Shown piece by piece: positions 48,401 to 61,851 of a DNA stretch of 64,000 nucleotides. The translations under genes were made by a program, and so were the position numbers. The number at the start of each line of letters is the position of its first letter. The stretch's first letter is position 1. The notes under the pieces are model-generated. The model was given only the letters and a program-made list of their open reading frames with translations, ran no database searches and was not told where the DNA came from. This stretch comes from Colletes latitarsis (Eukaryota; Arthropoda; Insecta; Hymenoptera; Colletidae): contig NW_027488378.1 of the NCBI RefSeq assembly GCF_051014445.1, positions 2,914,001 to 2,978,000 of the forward strand, in the 5' to 3' direction.

Positions 48401-51400
48401 TCAGTATTTTAGTCGGTAACACCGGTTAGGTCTGGGTTAGGACTAGGTTATGCCCGAGTCTGGCTGATGATTTTGCATTCTCCGCATACTTGTTGGTCAG
48501 AACCTTGGTTTTCTCTGGTTTGAATCAGGTAGTAATGTGGTACCACACTGAAGCAGACAATTAAACTTGTTTTCGATGAATATTATGGAGGATAAAACCG
48601 GTTAGGTCTGGGTTAGGTCTGGGTTATGTCCACATCTGGCTCATGATTTTGCCTTCTTCGCATACTTGTTGGCCAGATCCTGGGTTTTTTCGGGTTTGAA
48701 TCACGTAGTAATGTGGAGCCACACTGTAACAGTCAATTAAACCTGGCTTCGATCAATATTTTAGAGGATAAAACCGGTTAGGTCTGGATTAGGTCTGGGT
48801 TATGTCCACATCTGGCTCATGATTTTGCCTTTTTCGCATTCCTGTTGGTCAGAACCACGGTTTTCTCTTGTTTGAATCAGGTAGTAATGTGGTACCACAC
48901 TGAAACAGACAATTAAACCTGGTTTCGATCAATATTTTAGAGCATAACACCGGTTAGTTCTGGGTTAGGTCTGGGTTCTGCCCGCATCTGGCTCATGGTT
49001 TTGCCTTCTTCGCAAATTTGTTGGCCGGATCCTGGTTTTTTTCGGGTTTGAATCACGTAGTAATGTGGTTCCACGAAGCAACAGTCAATTAAACCTGGAT
49101 TCGGTCAGTATTTTAGTCGGTAACACCGGTTAGGTCTGGGTTAGGTCTAGGTTATGCCCGAGTCTGGATGATGATTTTGCATTCTCCGTATACTTGTTGG
49201 TCAGAACCTTGGTTTTCTCTGGTTTGAATCAGGTAGTAATGTGGTACCACACTGAAGCAGACAATTAAACTTGTTTTCGATGAATATTATAGAGGATAAA
49301 ACCGGTTAGGTCTGGGTTAGGTCTGGGTTATACCCGCATCTCGCTCATGATTTTGCCTTTTCCGCATTCCTGTTGACCAGAACCTTGGTTTTATCTTGTT
49401 TGAATCAGGTAGTAATGTGGTACCACACTGAAACAGACAATTAAACCTGGCTTCGATCAATATTTTAGAGGATAAAACCGGTTAGGTCTGGATTAGGTCT
49501 GGGTTATGTCCACATCTGGCTCATGATTTTGCCTTTTTCGCATTCCTGTTGGTCAGAACCACGGTTTTCTCTTGTTTGAATCAGGTAGTAATGTGGTACC
49601 ACACTGAAACAGACAATTTAACTTGTTTTCGATGAATATCTTAGAGGATAAAACCGATTAGGTCTGGGTTAGGTCTGGGTTATGCCCGCATCTGGCTCAT
49701 GATTTTACCTTCTTCGCATACTTGTTCGACAGATCCTGGGGTTTTTCGGGTTTGAATCACGTAGTAATGTGGTACCACATTGAAGCAGTCAATTAAACTT
49801 GTTTTCGGAGAATATTCTATAGGATAAAACCGATTAGGTCTGGGTTAGGTCTGGGTTATGCCCGTATCTGGCTTATGATTTTGCCTTCTTCGCATACTTG
49901 TTGGCCACATCCTGGGTTTTTTCGGATTTGAATCACGTAGTAAAGTGGTACCACACTGTAACAGTCAATTAAACCTGGTTTCGATCAATATTTTAGAGGA
50001 TAAAACCGGTTAGGTATGGATTAGGTCTGGGTTATGTCCACATCTGGCTCATGATTTTGCCTTTTTCGCATTCCTGTTGGTCAGAACCTCGGTTTTCTCT
50101 TGTTTGAATCAGGTAGTAATGTGGTACCACACTGAAACAGACAATTTAACTTGTTTTCGATGAATATCATAGAGGATAAAACCGATTAGGTCTGGGTTAG
50201 GTCTGGGTTTTGCCCGCATCTGGCCCATGAGTTTACATTCTTCGCATACTTGTTCGACAGATCCTGGGGATTTTCGGGTTTGAATCACGTAGTAAAGTGG
50301 TACCACACTGTAACAGTCAATTAAACCTGGCTTCGATCAATATTTTAGAGGATAAAACAGGTTAGGTCTGGATTAGGTCTGGGTTATGTCCACATCTGGC
50401 TCATGATTTTGCCTTTTTCGCATTCCTGTTGGTCAGAACCTCGGTTTTCTCTTGTTTGAATCAGGTAGTAATGTGGTACCACACTGAAACAGTCAATTAA
50501 ACCTGGTTTCGATCAATATTTTAGAGGATAACACCGGTTAGTTCTGGATTAGGAATGGGTTATGCCAGCATCTGGCTCATGATTTTGCATTCTTCGCAAA
50601 TTTGATGGCCATATCCTTGGTATTCTCTGGTTTGAATCAGGTAATAATGTGGTACCACATTGAAACAGTCAATTAAACCTGGTTTCGATCAATATTTCAG
50701 AGGATAACACCGGTTAGTTCTGGGTTAGGTCTGGGTTATGCCCGCATCTGGCTCATGATTTTGCCTTTTCCGCATTCCTGTTGGTCAGTACCTCGGTTTT
50801 CTCTTGTTTGAATCAGGTAGTAATGTGGTACCACACTGAAACAGACAATTAAACTTGTTTTCGATGAATATTTTAGTGGATAAAACCGATTAGGTCTGGG
50901 TTAGGTCTGGGTTATGCCCGCATCTGGCTCATAATTTTTCCTTCTTCGCATACTTGTTGGACAGATCCTAGGGTTTTTCGGGTTTAAATCACGTAGTAAT
51001 GTGGTACCACATTGAAACAGTCAATTATACCTGATTTCGATGAATATTTTAGAGGATAACACCGGTTAGTTCTGGGTTAGGTCTAGGTTATGCCCGCATC
51101 TGGCTCATGTATTTGTCTTCTTCGCAAATTTGTTGGCCGGATCCTGGGTTTTTTCGGGTTTGAATCACGCAGTAATGTGGTTCCACGAAGCAACAGTCAA
51201 TTAGACCTGGATTCGGTCAGTATTTTAGTCGGTAACACCGGTTAGGTCTGGGCTAGGTGTAGGTTATGCCCGAGTCTGGCTAATGATTTTGCATTCTCCG
51301 CATACTTGTTGGTCAGAACCTTGGTTTTCTCTGGTTTGAATCAGGTAGTAATGCGGTACCACACTGAAACAGACAATTAAACTTGTTTTCGATGAATATT

Positions 51401-52389
51401 TTAGAGGATAAAACCGGTTAGGTCTGGGTTAGGTCTGGGTTATGTCCACATCTGGCTCATGATTTTGCCTTTTTCGCATTCCTGTTGGTCAGAACCTCGG
51501 TTTTCTCTTGTTTGAATCAGGTAGTAGTGTGGTACCACACTGGAACAGTCAATTATACCTGATTTCGATGAATATTTTAGAGGATAAAACCGGTTAGGTC
51601 TGGATTAGGTCTGGGTTATGTCCACATCTGGCTCATGATTTTGCCTTTTTCGCATTCCTGTTGGTCAGAACCACGGTTTTCTCTTGTTTGAATCAGGTAG
51701 TAATGTGGTACCACACTGAAACAGACAATTTAACTTGTTTTCGATGAATATCTTAGAGGATAAAACCGATTAGGTCTGGGTTAGGTCTGGGTTATGCCCG
51801 CATCTGGCTCATGATTTTACCTTCTTCGCATACTTGTTCGACAGATCCTGGGGATTTTCGGGTTTGAATCACGTAGTAATGTGGTACCACATTGAAACAG
51901 TCAATTAAACTTGTTTTCGATGAATATTTTATAGGATAAAACCGATTAGGTCTGGGTTAGGTCTGGGTTATGCCCGCATCTGGCTCATGATTTTGCCTTC
52001 TTCGCATACTTGTTGGCCACATCCTGGGTTTTTTCGGATTTGAATCACGTAGTAAAGTGGTACCACACTGTAACAGTCAATTAAACCTGGTTTCGATCAA
52101 TATTTTAGAGGATAAAACCGGTTAGGTCTGGGATAGGTCTGGGTTATACCCGCATCTGGCTCATGATTTTGCCTTTTTCGCATTCCTGTTGGTCAGAACC
52201 TCGGTTTTCTCTTGTTTGAATCAGGTAGTAGTGTGGTACCACACTGGAACAGTCAATTAAACCTGATTTCGATGAATATTTTAGAGGATAAAACCGGTTA
52301 GGTCTGGGTTAGGTCTGGGTTATGCCCGCTTCTGGCTCATGATTTTGCCTTCTTCTCATACTTGTTGGCCAGATCCTGGGTTTTTTCGG
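45401..52389 (+). repeat. Array zone E: mixed satellite, no strict higher-order repeat found
   Basis: No genes. Monomers from the zone C and zone D sets are interleaved. A monomer with a 7-bp internal deletion (GAAGCAATTAAAC in place of GAAGCAACAGTCAATTAAAC) lies at about 47330. I could not establish a clean long period by eye. Confidence 0.65.
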
Positions 52390-53700
52390 GTTTGAATCAC
52401 GTAGTAATGTGATTCCACGAAGCAACAGTCAAATAGACCTGGATTCGGTCAGTATTTTAGTCGGTAACACCGGTTAGGTCTGGGCTAGGTCTAGGTTATG
52501 CCCGAGTCTGGCTAATGATTTTGCATTCTCCGCATACTCGTTGGTCAGAACCTTGGTATTCTCTGGTTTGAATCAGGTAGTAATGTGGTACCACACTGAA
52601 GCAGTACAATTAAACTTGTTTTCGATGAATATTTTAGAGGATAAAACCGGTTAGGTCTGGGTTAGGTCTGGGTTATGCCCGAGTCTGGCTAATGATTTTG
52701 CCTTTTCCGCATTCCTGTTGACCAGAACCTTGGTTTTATCTTGTTTGAATCAGGTAGTAATGTGGTACCGCACTGAAACAGACAATTAAACCTGGTTTCG
52801 ATCAATATTTTAGAGGATAACACCGGTTAGTTCTGGGTTAGGTCTGGGTTATGCCCGCATCTGGCTCATGTATTTGTCTTCTTCGCAAATTTGTTGGCCG
52901 GATCCTGGGTTTTTTCGGGTTTGAATCACGTAGTAATGTGATTCCACGAAGCAACAGTCAAATAGACCTGGATTCGGTCAGTATTTTAGTCGGTAACACC
53001 GGTTAGGTCTGGGCTAGGTCTAGGTTATGCCCGAGTCTGGCTAATGATTTTGCATTCTCCGCATACTCGTTGGTCAGAACCTTGGTATTCTCTGGTTTGA
53101 ATCAGGTAGTAATGTGGTACCACACTGAAGCAGTACAATTAAACTTGTTTTCGATGAATATTTTAGAGGATAAAACCGGTTAGGTCTGGGTTAGGTCTGG
53201 GTTATGCCCGAGTCTGGCTAATGATTTTGCCTTTTCCGCATTCCTGTTGACCAGAACCTTGGTTTTATCTTGTTTGAATCAGGTAGTAATGTGGTACCGC
53301 ACTGAAACAGACAATTAAACCTGGTTTCGATCAATATTTTAGAGGATAACACCGGTTAGTTCTGGGTTAGGTCTGGGTTATGCCCGCATCTGGCTCATGT
53401 ATTTGTTTCTTCGCAAATTTGTTGGCCGGATCCTGGGTTTTTTCGGGTTTGAATCGCGCAGTAATGTGGTTCCACGAAGCAACAGTCAATTAGACCTGGA
53501 TTCGGTCAGTATTTTAGTCGATAACACCGGTTAGGTCTGGGCTAGGTCTAGGTTATGCCCGAGTCTGGCTAATGATTTTGCATTCTCCGCATACTCGATG
53601 GTCAGAACCTTGGTTTTCTCTGGTTTGAATCAGGTAGTAATGTGGTACCACACTGAAGCAGTACAATTAAACCTGTTTTCGATGAATATTTTAGAGGATA
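52390..53700 (+). repeat. 3-monomer higher-order repeat, about 529 bp, about 2.5 copies
   Basis: The G opening ATTCCACGAAGC (TTCCACGAAGC in the third copy) is at 52411, 52940 and 53468. GCAGTACAATT begins at 52601, 53130 and 53658. Both give steps of 529 and 528, which is three monomers. Each unit contains a CCACGAAGC monomer, a GCAGTACAATT monomer and a GTTGACCAGAACC monomer, followed by GGCTCATGTATTTG. Confidence 0.85.
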
Positions 53701-56700
53701 AAACCGGTTAGGTCTGGGTTAGGTCTGGGTTATGCCCGCATCTGGCTCATGATTTTACCTTCTTCGCATACTTGTTCGACAGATCCTGGGGTTTTTCGGG
53801 TTTGAATCACGTAGTAATGTGGTACCACATTGAAACAGTCATTTAAACCTGATTTCGATGAATATTTTAGAGGATAAACCCGGTTAGGTCTGGGTTAGGA
53901 CTGGGTTATGCCAGCATCCGGCTCATGATTTTGCATTCTTTGCAAATTTGATGGCCGTATCCTTGGTATTCTCTGGTTTGAATCAGGTAATAATGTGGTA
54001 CCACATTGAAACAGTCAATTAAACCTGGTTTCGATCAATATTTCAGAGGATAACACCGGTTAGTTCTGGGTTAGGTCTGGGTTATGCCCGCATCTGGCTC
54101 ATGATTTTGCATTTTCCGCATTCCTGTTGGCCAGATCCTTGGTTTTCACTGGTTTGAATCACGTAGTAATGTGGTACCACACTGTAACAGACAATTAAAC
54201 CTGGTTTCGATCAATATTTTAGAGGATAAATCCGGTTGGGTCTGGATTAGGTCTGGGTTATGTCCACATCTGGCTCATGATTTAACCTTTTTCGCATTCC
54301 TGTTGGTCAGAACCTCGGTTTTCTCTTGTTTGAATCAGGTAGTAATGTGGTACCACACTGAAACAGACAATTTAACTTGTTTTCGATGAATATCTTAGAG
54401 GATAAAACCGATTAGGTCTGGGTTAGGTCTGGGTTATGCCCGCATCTGGCTCATGATTTTACCTTCTTCGCATACTTGTTCGACAGATCCTGGGGTTTTT
54501 CGGGTTTGAATCACGTAGTAATGTGGTACCACATTGAAACAGTCATTTAAACCTGATTTCGATGAATATTTTAGAGGATAAACCCGGTTAGGTCTGGGTT
54601 AGGACTGGGTTATGCCAGCATCCGGCTCATAATTTTGCATTCTTTGCAAATTTGATGGCCGTATCCTTGGTATTCTCTGGTTTGAATCAGGTAATAATGT
54701 GGTACCACATTGAAACAGTCAATTAAACCTGGTTTCGATCAATATTTCAGAGGATAACACCGGTTAGTTCTGGGTTAGGTCTGGGTTATGCCCGCATCTG
54801 GCTCATGATTTTGCCTTTTCCGCATTCCTGTTGGCCAGATCCTTGGTTTTCACTGGTTTGAATCACGTAGTAATGTGGTACCACACTGTAACAGACAATT
54901 AAACCTGGTTTCGATCAATATTTTAGAGGATAACACCGGTTAGTTCTGGGTTAGGTCTGGGTTCTGCCCGCATCTGGCTCATGGTTTTGCCTTCTTCGCA
55001 AATTTGTTGGCCGGATCCTGGTTTTTTTCGGGTTTGAATCACGTAGTAATGTGGTTCTACGAAGCAACAGTCAATTAAACCTGGATTCGGTCAGTATTTT
55101 AGTCGGTAACACCGGTTAGGTCTGGGTTAGGTCTAGGTTATGCCCGAGTCTGGCTAATGATTTTGCATTCTCCGCATACTTGTTGGTCAGAACCTTGGTT
55201 TTCTCTGGTTTGAATCAGGTAATAATGTGGTACCACATTGAAACAGTCAATTAAACCTGGTTTCGATCAATATTTCAGAGGATAACACCGGTTAGTTCTG
55301 GGTTAGGTCTGGGTTATGCCCGCATCTCGGTGATGATTTTGCCTTTTCCGCATACTTGTTGGCCAGATCGTTGGTTTTCTCTGGTTTGAATCACGTAGTA
55401 ATGTGGTACCACAGCGAAACAGTCAATGAAACCTGGTTTCGATCAATATTTTAGAGGATAAAACCGGTTAGGTCTGGGTTAGGTCTGGGTTATGTCCACA
55501 TCTGGCTCATGATTTTGCCTTTTCCGCGTTCCTGTTGACCAGAACCTTGGTTTTATCTTGTTTGAATCAGGTAGTAATGTGGTACCACACTGAAACAGAC
55601 AATTAAACCTGGTTTCGATCCACATTTTCGAACACAACACCGGTTAGGTCTGGATTAGGTCTGGGTTATGCCCGCATCTGGCTCATGATTTTGCCTTTTC
55701 CGCATACTTGTTGGCCAGATCGTTGGTTTTCTCTGGTTTGAATCACGTAGTAATGTGGTACCACAGCGAAACAGTCAATGAAACCTGGTTTCGATCAATA
55801 TTTTAGAGGATAAAACCGGTTAGGTCTGGGTTTGGTATGGGTTATGTCCACATCTGGCTCATGATTTTGCCTTTTCCGCATTCCTGTTGGTCAGTAACTC
55901 GGTTTTCTCTTGTTTGAATCAGGTAGTAATGTGGTACCACACTGAAACAGACAATTAAACTTGTTTTCGATGAATATTTTAGTGGATAAAACCGATTAAG
56001 TCTGGGTTAGGTCTGGGTTATGCCCGCATCTGGCTCATGATTTTGCCTTCTTCGCATACTTGTTGGCCACATCCTGGGTTTTTTCGGATTTGTATCACGT
56101 AGTAAAGTGGTACCACACTGTAACAGTCAATTAAACCTGGTTTCGATCAATATTTTAGAGGATAAAACCGGTTAGGTCTGGATTAGGTCTGGGTTATGTC
56201 CACATCTGGCTCATGATTTTGCCTTTTTCGCATTCCTGTTGGTCAGAACCTCGGTTTTCTCTTGTTTGAATCAGGTAGTAATGTGGTACCACACTGAAAC
56301 AGACAATTAAACCTGGTTTCGATCCACATTTTAGAACATAACACCGGTTAGGTCTGTGTTAGGTCTGGGTTATGCCCGCATCTGGCTCATGATTTTTCCT
56401 TCTTCGCATACTTGTTGGACAGATCCTAGGGTTTTTCGGGTTTGAATCACGTAGTAATGTGGTACCACATTGAAACAGTCAATTAAACCAGATTTCGATG
56501 AATATTTTAGAGGATAAAACCGGTTAGGTCTGGGTTAGGTCTAGGTTATGCCCGAGTCTGGCTAATGATTTTGCATTCTCCGCATACTTGTTGGTCAGTA
56601 CCTTGTTTTCTCTGGTTTGAATCAGGTAATAATGTGGTACCACATTGAAACTGACAATTAATCCTGGTTTCGATCAATATTTTAGAGGATAACACCGGTT

Positions 56701-57400
56701 AGTTCTGGGTTAGGTCTGGGTTATGCCCGCATCTGGCTCATGTATTTGTCTTCTTCACAAATTTGTTGGCCGGATCCTGGGGTTTTTCGGGTTTGAATCA
56801 CGCAGTAATGTGGTTCCACGAAGCAACAGTCAATTAGGCCTGGATTCGGTCAGTATTTTAGTCGGTAACACCGGTTAGGTCTGGGCTAGGTCTAGGTTAT
56901 GCCCGAGTCTGGCTAATGATTTTGCATTCTCCGCATACTTGTTGGTCAGAACCTTGGTTTTCTCTGGTTTGAATCAGGTAGTAATGTGGTACCACACTGA
57001 AACAGACAATTAAACTTGTTTCCGATGAATATTTTAGAGGATAAAACCGATTAGGTCAGGGTTAGGTGTGGGTTATGCCCGCATCTGGCTCATGATTTTG
57101 CATTTTTCGCATTCCTGTTGGTCAGAACCTCGGTTTTCTCTTGTTTGAATCAGGTAGTAGTGTGGTACCACACTGGAACAGTCAATTAAACCTGATTTCG
57201 ATGAATATTTTAGAGGATAAAACCTGTTAGGTCTGGGTTAGGTCTGGGTTATGCCCGCTTCTGGCTCATGATTTTGCCTTCTTCTCATACTTGTTGGCCA
57301 GATCCTTGGTTTTTTCGGGTTTGAATCACGTAGTAATGTGGTACCACGAAGTAACAGTGAATTAAACCTGGATTCGGTTAGTATTTTAGTCGGTAACACC
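53701..57400 (+). repeat. Array zone F: satellite with a 4-monomer duplication
   Basis: No genes. It starts with the 704-bp repeat described in the next entry. The remainder to 57.4 kb is a mixture of the zone C and zone D monomers. Confidence 0.65.
53711..54933 (+). repeat. 4-monomer repeat, offset 704
   Basis: 53711-54229 matches 54415-54933. AGTCATTTAAACC begins at 53837 and 54541, exactly 4 x 176 apart, and both copies share GGATAAACCCGG, GCATCCGGCTCAT and CATTCTTTGC. Similarity stops at 54230/54934 (GGATAAA against GGATAAC). Confidence 0.83.
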
Positions 57401-57408
57401 GGTTAGGC

Positions 57409-58245
57409 CTGGGTTAGGTCTGGGTTATGCCCCCATCTAACTCATGATTTTACCATCTTCGCATACTTGTTGGACAGATCCTGGGGTTTTTCGGGTTTGA
57501 ATCACGTAGTAATGTGGTACCACACTGAAACAGTCAATTAAACCTGGTTTCGATCAATATTTTCGATGATAAAACCGGTTAGGTCTGGATTAGGTCTGGG
57601 TTATGTCCACATCTGGCTCATGATTTTGCCTTTTCCGCATTCCTGTTGACCAGAACCTTGGTTTTATCTTGTTTGAATCAGTTAGTAATGTGGTACCACA
57701 CTGAAACAGACAATTAAACCTGGTTTCGATCAATATTTTAGAGGATAACACTGGTTAGTTCTGGGTTAGGTCTGGGTTATGCCCGCATCTGGCTCATGAT
57801 TTTGCTATTTCCGCATTCTTGTTGGCCAGATCCTTGGTTTTCACTGGTTTGAATCACGTAGTAATATGGTACCACACTGAAACAGACAATTAAACCTGGT
57901 TTCGATCAATATTTTAGAGGATAAAACCGGTTAGGGCTGAGTTAGGTGTGGGTTATGCCCGCATCTGGCTCATGATTTTGCCTTCTTCGCATACTTGCTG
58001 GCCAGATCCTGGGTTCTTTCGGATTTGAATCAGGTAGTAATGTGGTACGACACTGTAACAGTCAATTAAACCTGGTTTCGATCAATATTTTAGAGGATAA
58101 CACCGGTTAGTTCTGGGTTAGGTCTGGGTTATGTCCACATCTGGCTCATGATTTTGCCTTTTCCGCATTCCTGTTGGTCAGAACCTGGGCTTTCTCTTGT
58201 TTGAATCAGGTAGTGATGTGGTACCACACTGAAACAGCGAATTAA
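57409..58245 (+). repeat. Segment duplicated at 59169-60005 (offset 1760 = 10 x 176)
   Basis: Shared markers are TTAGGGCTGAGTTAGG (57931/59691), TTGCTATTTCC, ACCTGGGCTTTC, GGTAGTGATGTGG and AACAGCGAATTAAAC. Differences include TTCGATGATAAAACC against TTAGATGATAAAACC. The palindrome also reads GGTACGACAC in the first copy and GGTACCACAC in the second, together with changed flanking bases, as if one monomer had been converted. Confidence 0.83.
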
Positions 58246-58489
58246 ACTTGTTTTCGATGAATATTTTAGAGGATAAAGCCGATTAGGTCTGGGTTAGGTC
58301 TGGGTTATGCCCGCATCTGGCTCATGATTTTGCATTCTTCGCATAATTGTTGGCCACATGCTGGGTTTTTTCGGATTTGAATCACGTAGTAAAGTGGTAC
58401 CACACTGTAACAGTCAATTAAACCTGGTTTCGATCAATATTTTAGAGGATAAAACCGGTTACGTCTGGATTAGGTCTGGGTTATGTCCA

Positions 58490-59563
58490 CATCTGGCTCA
58501 TGATTTTGCCTTTTCCGCATTCCTGTTGGCCAGATCCTTGGTTTTCACTAGTTTGAATCAGGTAGTAATGTGGTACCACACCGAAACAGACAATTAAACC
58601 TGGTTTCGATCAATATTTTAGAGGATAACACCGGTTAGTTCTGGGTCAGGTCTGGGTTATGCCCGCATCTGGCTCATGATTTTGCCTTTTCCGCGTTCCT
58701 GTTGGTCAGAACCTCGGTTTTCTCTTGTTTGAATTAGGTAGTAATGTGATACCACACTGAAGCAGACTATTAAACCTGATTTCGATGAATATTTTAGAGG
58801 ATAAAACCGATTAGGTCTGGGTTAGGTCTGGGTTATGCCCGCATCTGGCTCATGATTTTGCCTTCTTCGCATAATTGTTGGCCACATGCTGGGTTTTTTC
58901 GGATTTGAATCACGTAGTAAAGTGGTACCACACTGTAATAGTCAATTAAACCTGGTTTCGATCAATATTTTAGAGGATAAAACCGGTTAGGTCTGGATTA
59001 GGTCTGGGTTATGTCCACATCTGGCTCATGATTTTGCCTTTTTCGCATTCCTGTTGGTCAGAACCTCGGTTTTCTCTTGATTGAATCAGGGAGTAATGTG
59101 GTACCACACTGAAACAGACAATTTAACTTGTTTTCGATGAATATCTGTGAGGATAAAACCGATTAGGTCTGGGTTAGGTCTGGGTTATGCCCCCATCTAA
59201 CTCATGATTTTACCATCTTCGCATACTCGTTGGACAGATCCTGGGTTTTTTCGGGTTTGAATCACGTAGTAATGTGGTACCACACTGAAACAGTCAATTA
59301 AACCTGGTTTCCATCAATATTTTAGATGATAAAACCGGTTAGGTCTGGATTAGGTCTGGGTTATGTCCACATCTGGCTCATGATTTTGCCTTTTCCGCAT
59401 TCCTGTTGACCAGAACCTTGGTTTTATCTTGTTTGAATCAGGTAGTAATGTGGTACCACACTGAAACAGACAATTAAACCTGGTTTCGATCAATATTTTA
59501 GAGGATAACACTGGTTAGTTCTGGGTTAGGTCTGGGTTATGCCCGCATCTGGCTCATGATTTT
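58490..59563 (+). repeat. Segment duplicated at 60778-61851 (offset 2288 = 13 x 176)
   Basis: About 1070 bp, six monomers. CCGCGTTCCT is at 58691/60979. Other shared rare markers are TTTGAATTAGGTAG, GAAGCAGACTATTAAACC, GAATCAGGGAGTAATG, AATATCTGTGAGG and GGTTTCCATCAATA. Inside, 58868-58905 differs as a block from 61156-61193 (ATAATTGTTGGCC against ACTCGTTGGCC and following bases), again suggesting local conversion. Confidence 0.85.
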
Positions 59564-60005
59564 GCTATTTCCGCATTCTTGTTGGCCAGATCCTTGGTTT
59601 TCACTGGTTTGAATCACGTAGTAATGTGGTACCACACTGAAACAGACAATTAAACCTGGTTTCGATCAATATTTTAGAGGATAAAACCGGTTAGGGCTGA
59701 GTTAGGTGTGGGTTATGCCCGCATCTGGCTCATGATTTTGCCTTCTTCGCATACTCGTTGGCCAGATCCCGGGTTTTTTCAGATTTGAATCACGTAGTAA
59801 AGTGGTACCACACTGTAACAGTCAATTAAACCTGGTTTCGATCAATATTTTAGAGGATAACACCGGTTAGTTCTGGGTTAGGTCTGGGTTATGTCCACAT
59901 CTGGCTCATGATTTTGCCTTTTCCGCATTCCTGTTGGTCAGAACCTGGGCTTTCTCTTGTTTGAATCAGGTAGTGATGTGGTACCACACTGAAACAGCGA
60001 ATTAA
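59169..60005 (+). repeat. Second copy of the 57409-58245 segment
   Basis: Partner at offset 1760. Its first part is also contained in the 13-monomer duplication below, so three generations of copying overlap here. Confidence 0.83.
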
Positions 60006-60777
60006 ACCTGATTTCGATGAATATTTTAGAGGATAAAACCGGTTAGGTCTGGGTTAGGTATGGGTTATGTCCACATCTGGCTCATGATTTTGCCTTTTCC
60101 CCATTCCTGTTGACCAGAACCTTGGTTTTATCTTGTTTGAATCAGGTAGTAATGTGGTACCACACTGAAACAGACAACTAAACCTGGATTCGATCCACAT
60201 TTTAGAACATAACACCGGTTAGGTCTGGATTAGGTCTAGGTTATGCCCGCATCTGGCTCATAATTTTCCCTTCTTCGCATACTTGTTGGCCAGATCCTGG
60301 GTTTTTTCGGGTTTGAATCACGTAGTAATGTGGAACCACACAGTAACAGTCAATTAAACCTGATTTCGATGAATATTTTAGAGGATAAAACCGGTTAGGT
60401 CCGAGTTAGGTGTGGGTTATGCCCGCATCTGGCTCATGATTTTGCCTTCTTCGCATACTCGTTGGCCAGATCCCGGGTTTTTTCAGATTTGAATCACGTA
60501 GTAATGTGGTACGACACTGTAACAGTCAATTAAACCTGGTTTCGATCAATATTTTAGAGGATAAAACCGGTTAGGTCTGGGTTAGGTCTGGGTTATGTCC
60601 ACATCTGGCTCATGATTTTGCCTTTTCCGCATTCCTGTTGGTCAGAACCTCGGCTTTCTCTTGTTTGAATCAGGTAGTGATGTGGTACCACACTGAAACA
60701 GACAATTAAACTTGTTTTCGAAGAATATTTTAGAGGATAAAGCCGATTAGGTCTGGGTTAGGTCTGGGTTATGCCCG

Positions 60778-61851
60778 CATCTGGCTCATGATTTTGCCTT
60801 TTCCGCATTCCTGTTGGCCAGATCCTTGGTTTTCACTAGTTTGAATCAGGTAGTAATGTGGTACCACACTGAAACAGACAATTAAACCTGGTTTCGATCA
60901 ATATTTTAGAGGATAACACCGGTTAGTTCTGGGTTAGGTCTGGGTTATGCCCGCATCTGGCTCATGATTTTGCCTTTTCCGCGTTCCTGTTGGTCAGAAC
61001 CTCGGTTTTCTCTTGTTTGAATTAGGTAGTAATGTGATACCACACTGAAGCAGACTATTAAACCTGATTTCGATGAATATTTTAGAGGATAAAACCGATT
61101 AGGTCTGGGTTAGGTCTGGGTTATGCCCGCATCTGGCTCATGATTTTGCCTTCTTCGCATACTCGTTGGCCAGATCCCGGGTTTTTTCAGATTTGAATCA
61201 CGTAGTAAAGTGGTACCACACTGTAACAGTCAATTAAACCTGGTTTCGATCAATATTTTAGAGGATAAAACCGGTTAGGTCTGGATTAGGTCTGGGTTAT
61301 GTCCACATCTGGCTTATGATTTTGCCTTTTTCGAATTCCTGTTGGTCAGAACCTCGGTTTTCTCTTGAGTGAATCAGGGAGTAATGTGGTACCACACTGA
61401 AACAGACAATTTAACTTGTTTTCGATGAATATCTGTGAGGATAAAACCGATTAGGTCTGGGTTAGGTCTGGGTTATGCCCCCATCTAACTCATGATTTTA
61501 CCATCTTCGCATACTCGTTGGACAGATCCTGGGTTTTTTCGGGTTTGAATCACGTAGTAATGTGGTACCACACTGAAACAGTCAATTAAACCTGGTTTCC
61601 ATCAATATTTTAGATGATAAAACCGGTTAGGTCTGGATTAGGTCTGGGTTATGTCCACATCTGGCTCATGATTTTGCCTTTTCCGCATTCCTGTTGACCA
61701 GAACCTTGGTTTTATCTTGTTTGAATCAGGTAGTAATGTGGTACCACACTGAAACAGACAATTAAACCTGGTTTCGATCAATATTTTAGAGGATAACACC
61801 GGTTAGTTCTGGGTTAGGTCTGGGTTATGCCCGCATCTGGCTCATGATTTT
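60778..61851 (+). repeat. Second copy of the 58490-59563 segment
   Basis: Partner at offset 2288. Similarity ends at 61851, where the first copy has TTGCTATTTCCGC and this one TTGCCTTTTCCGC. Confidence 0.85.
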
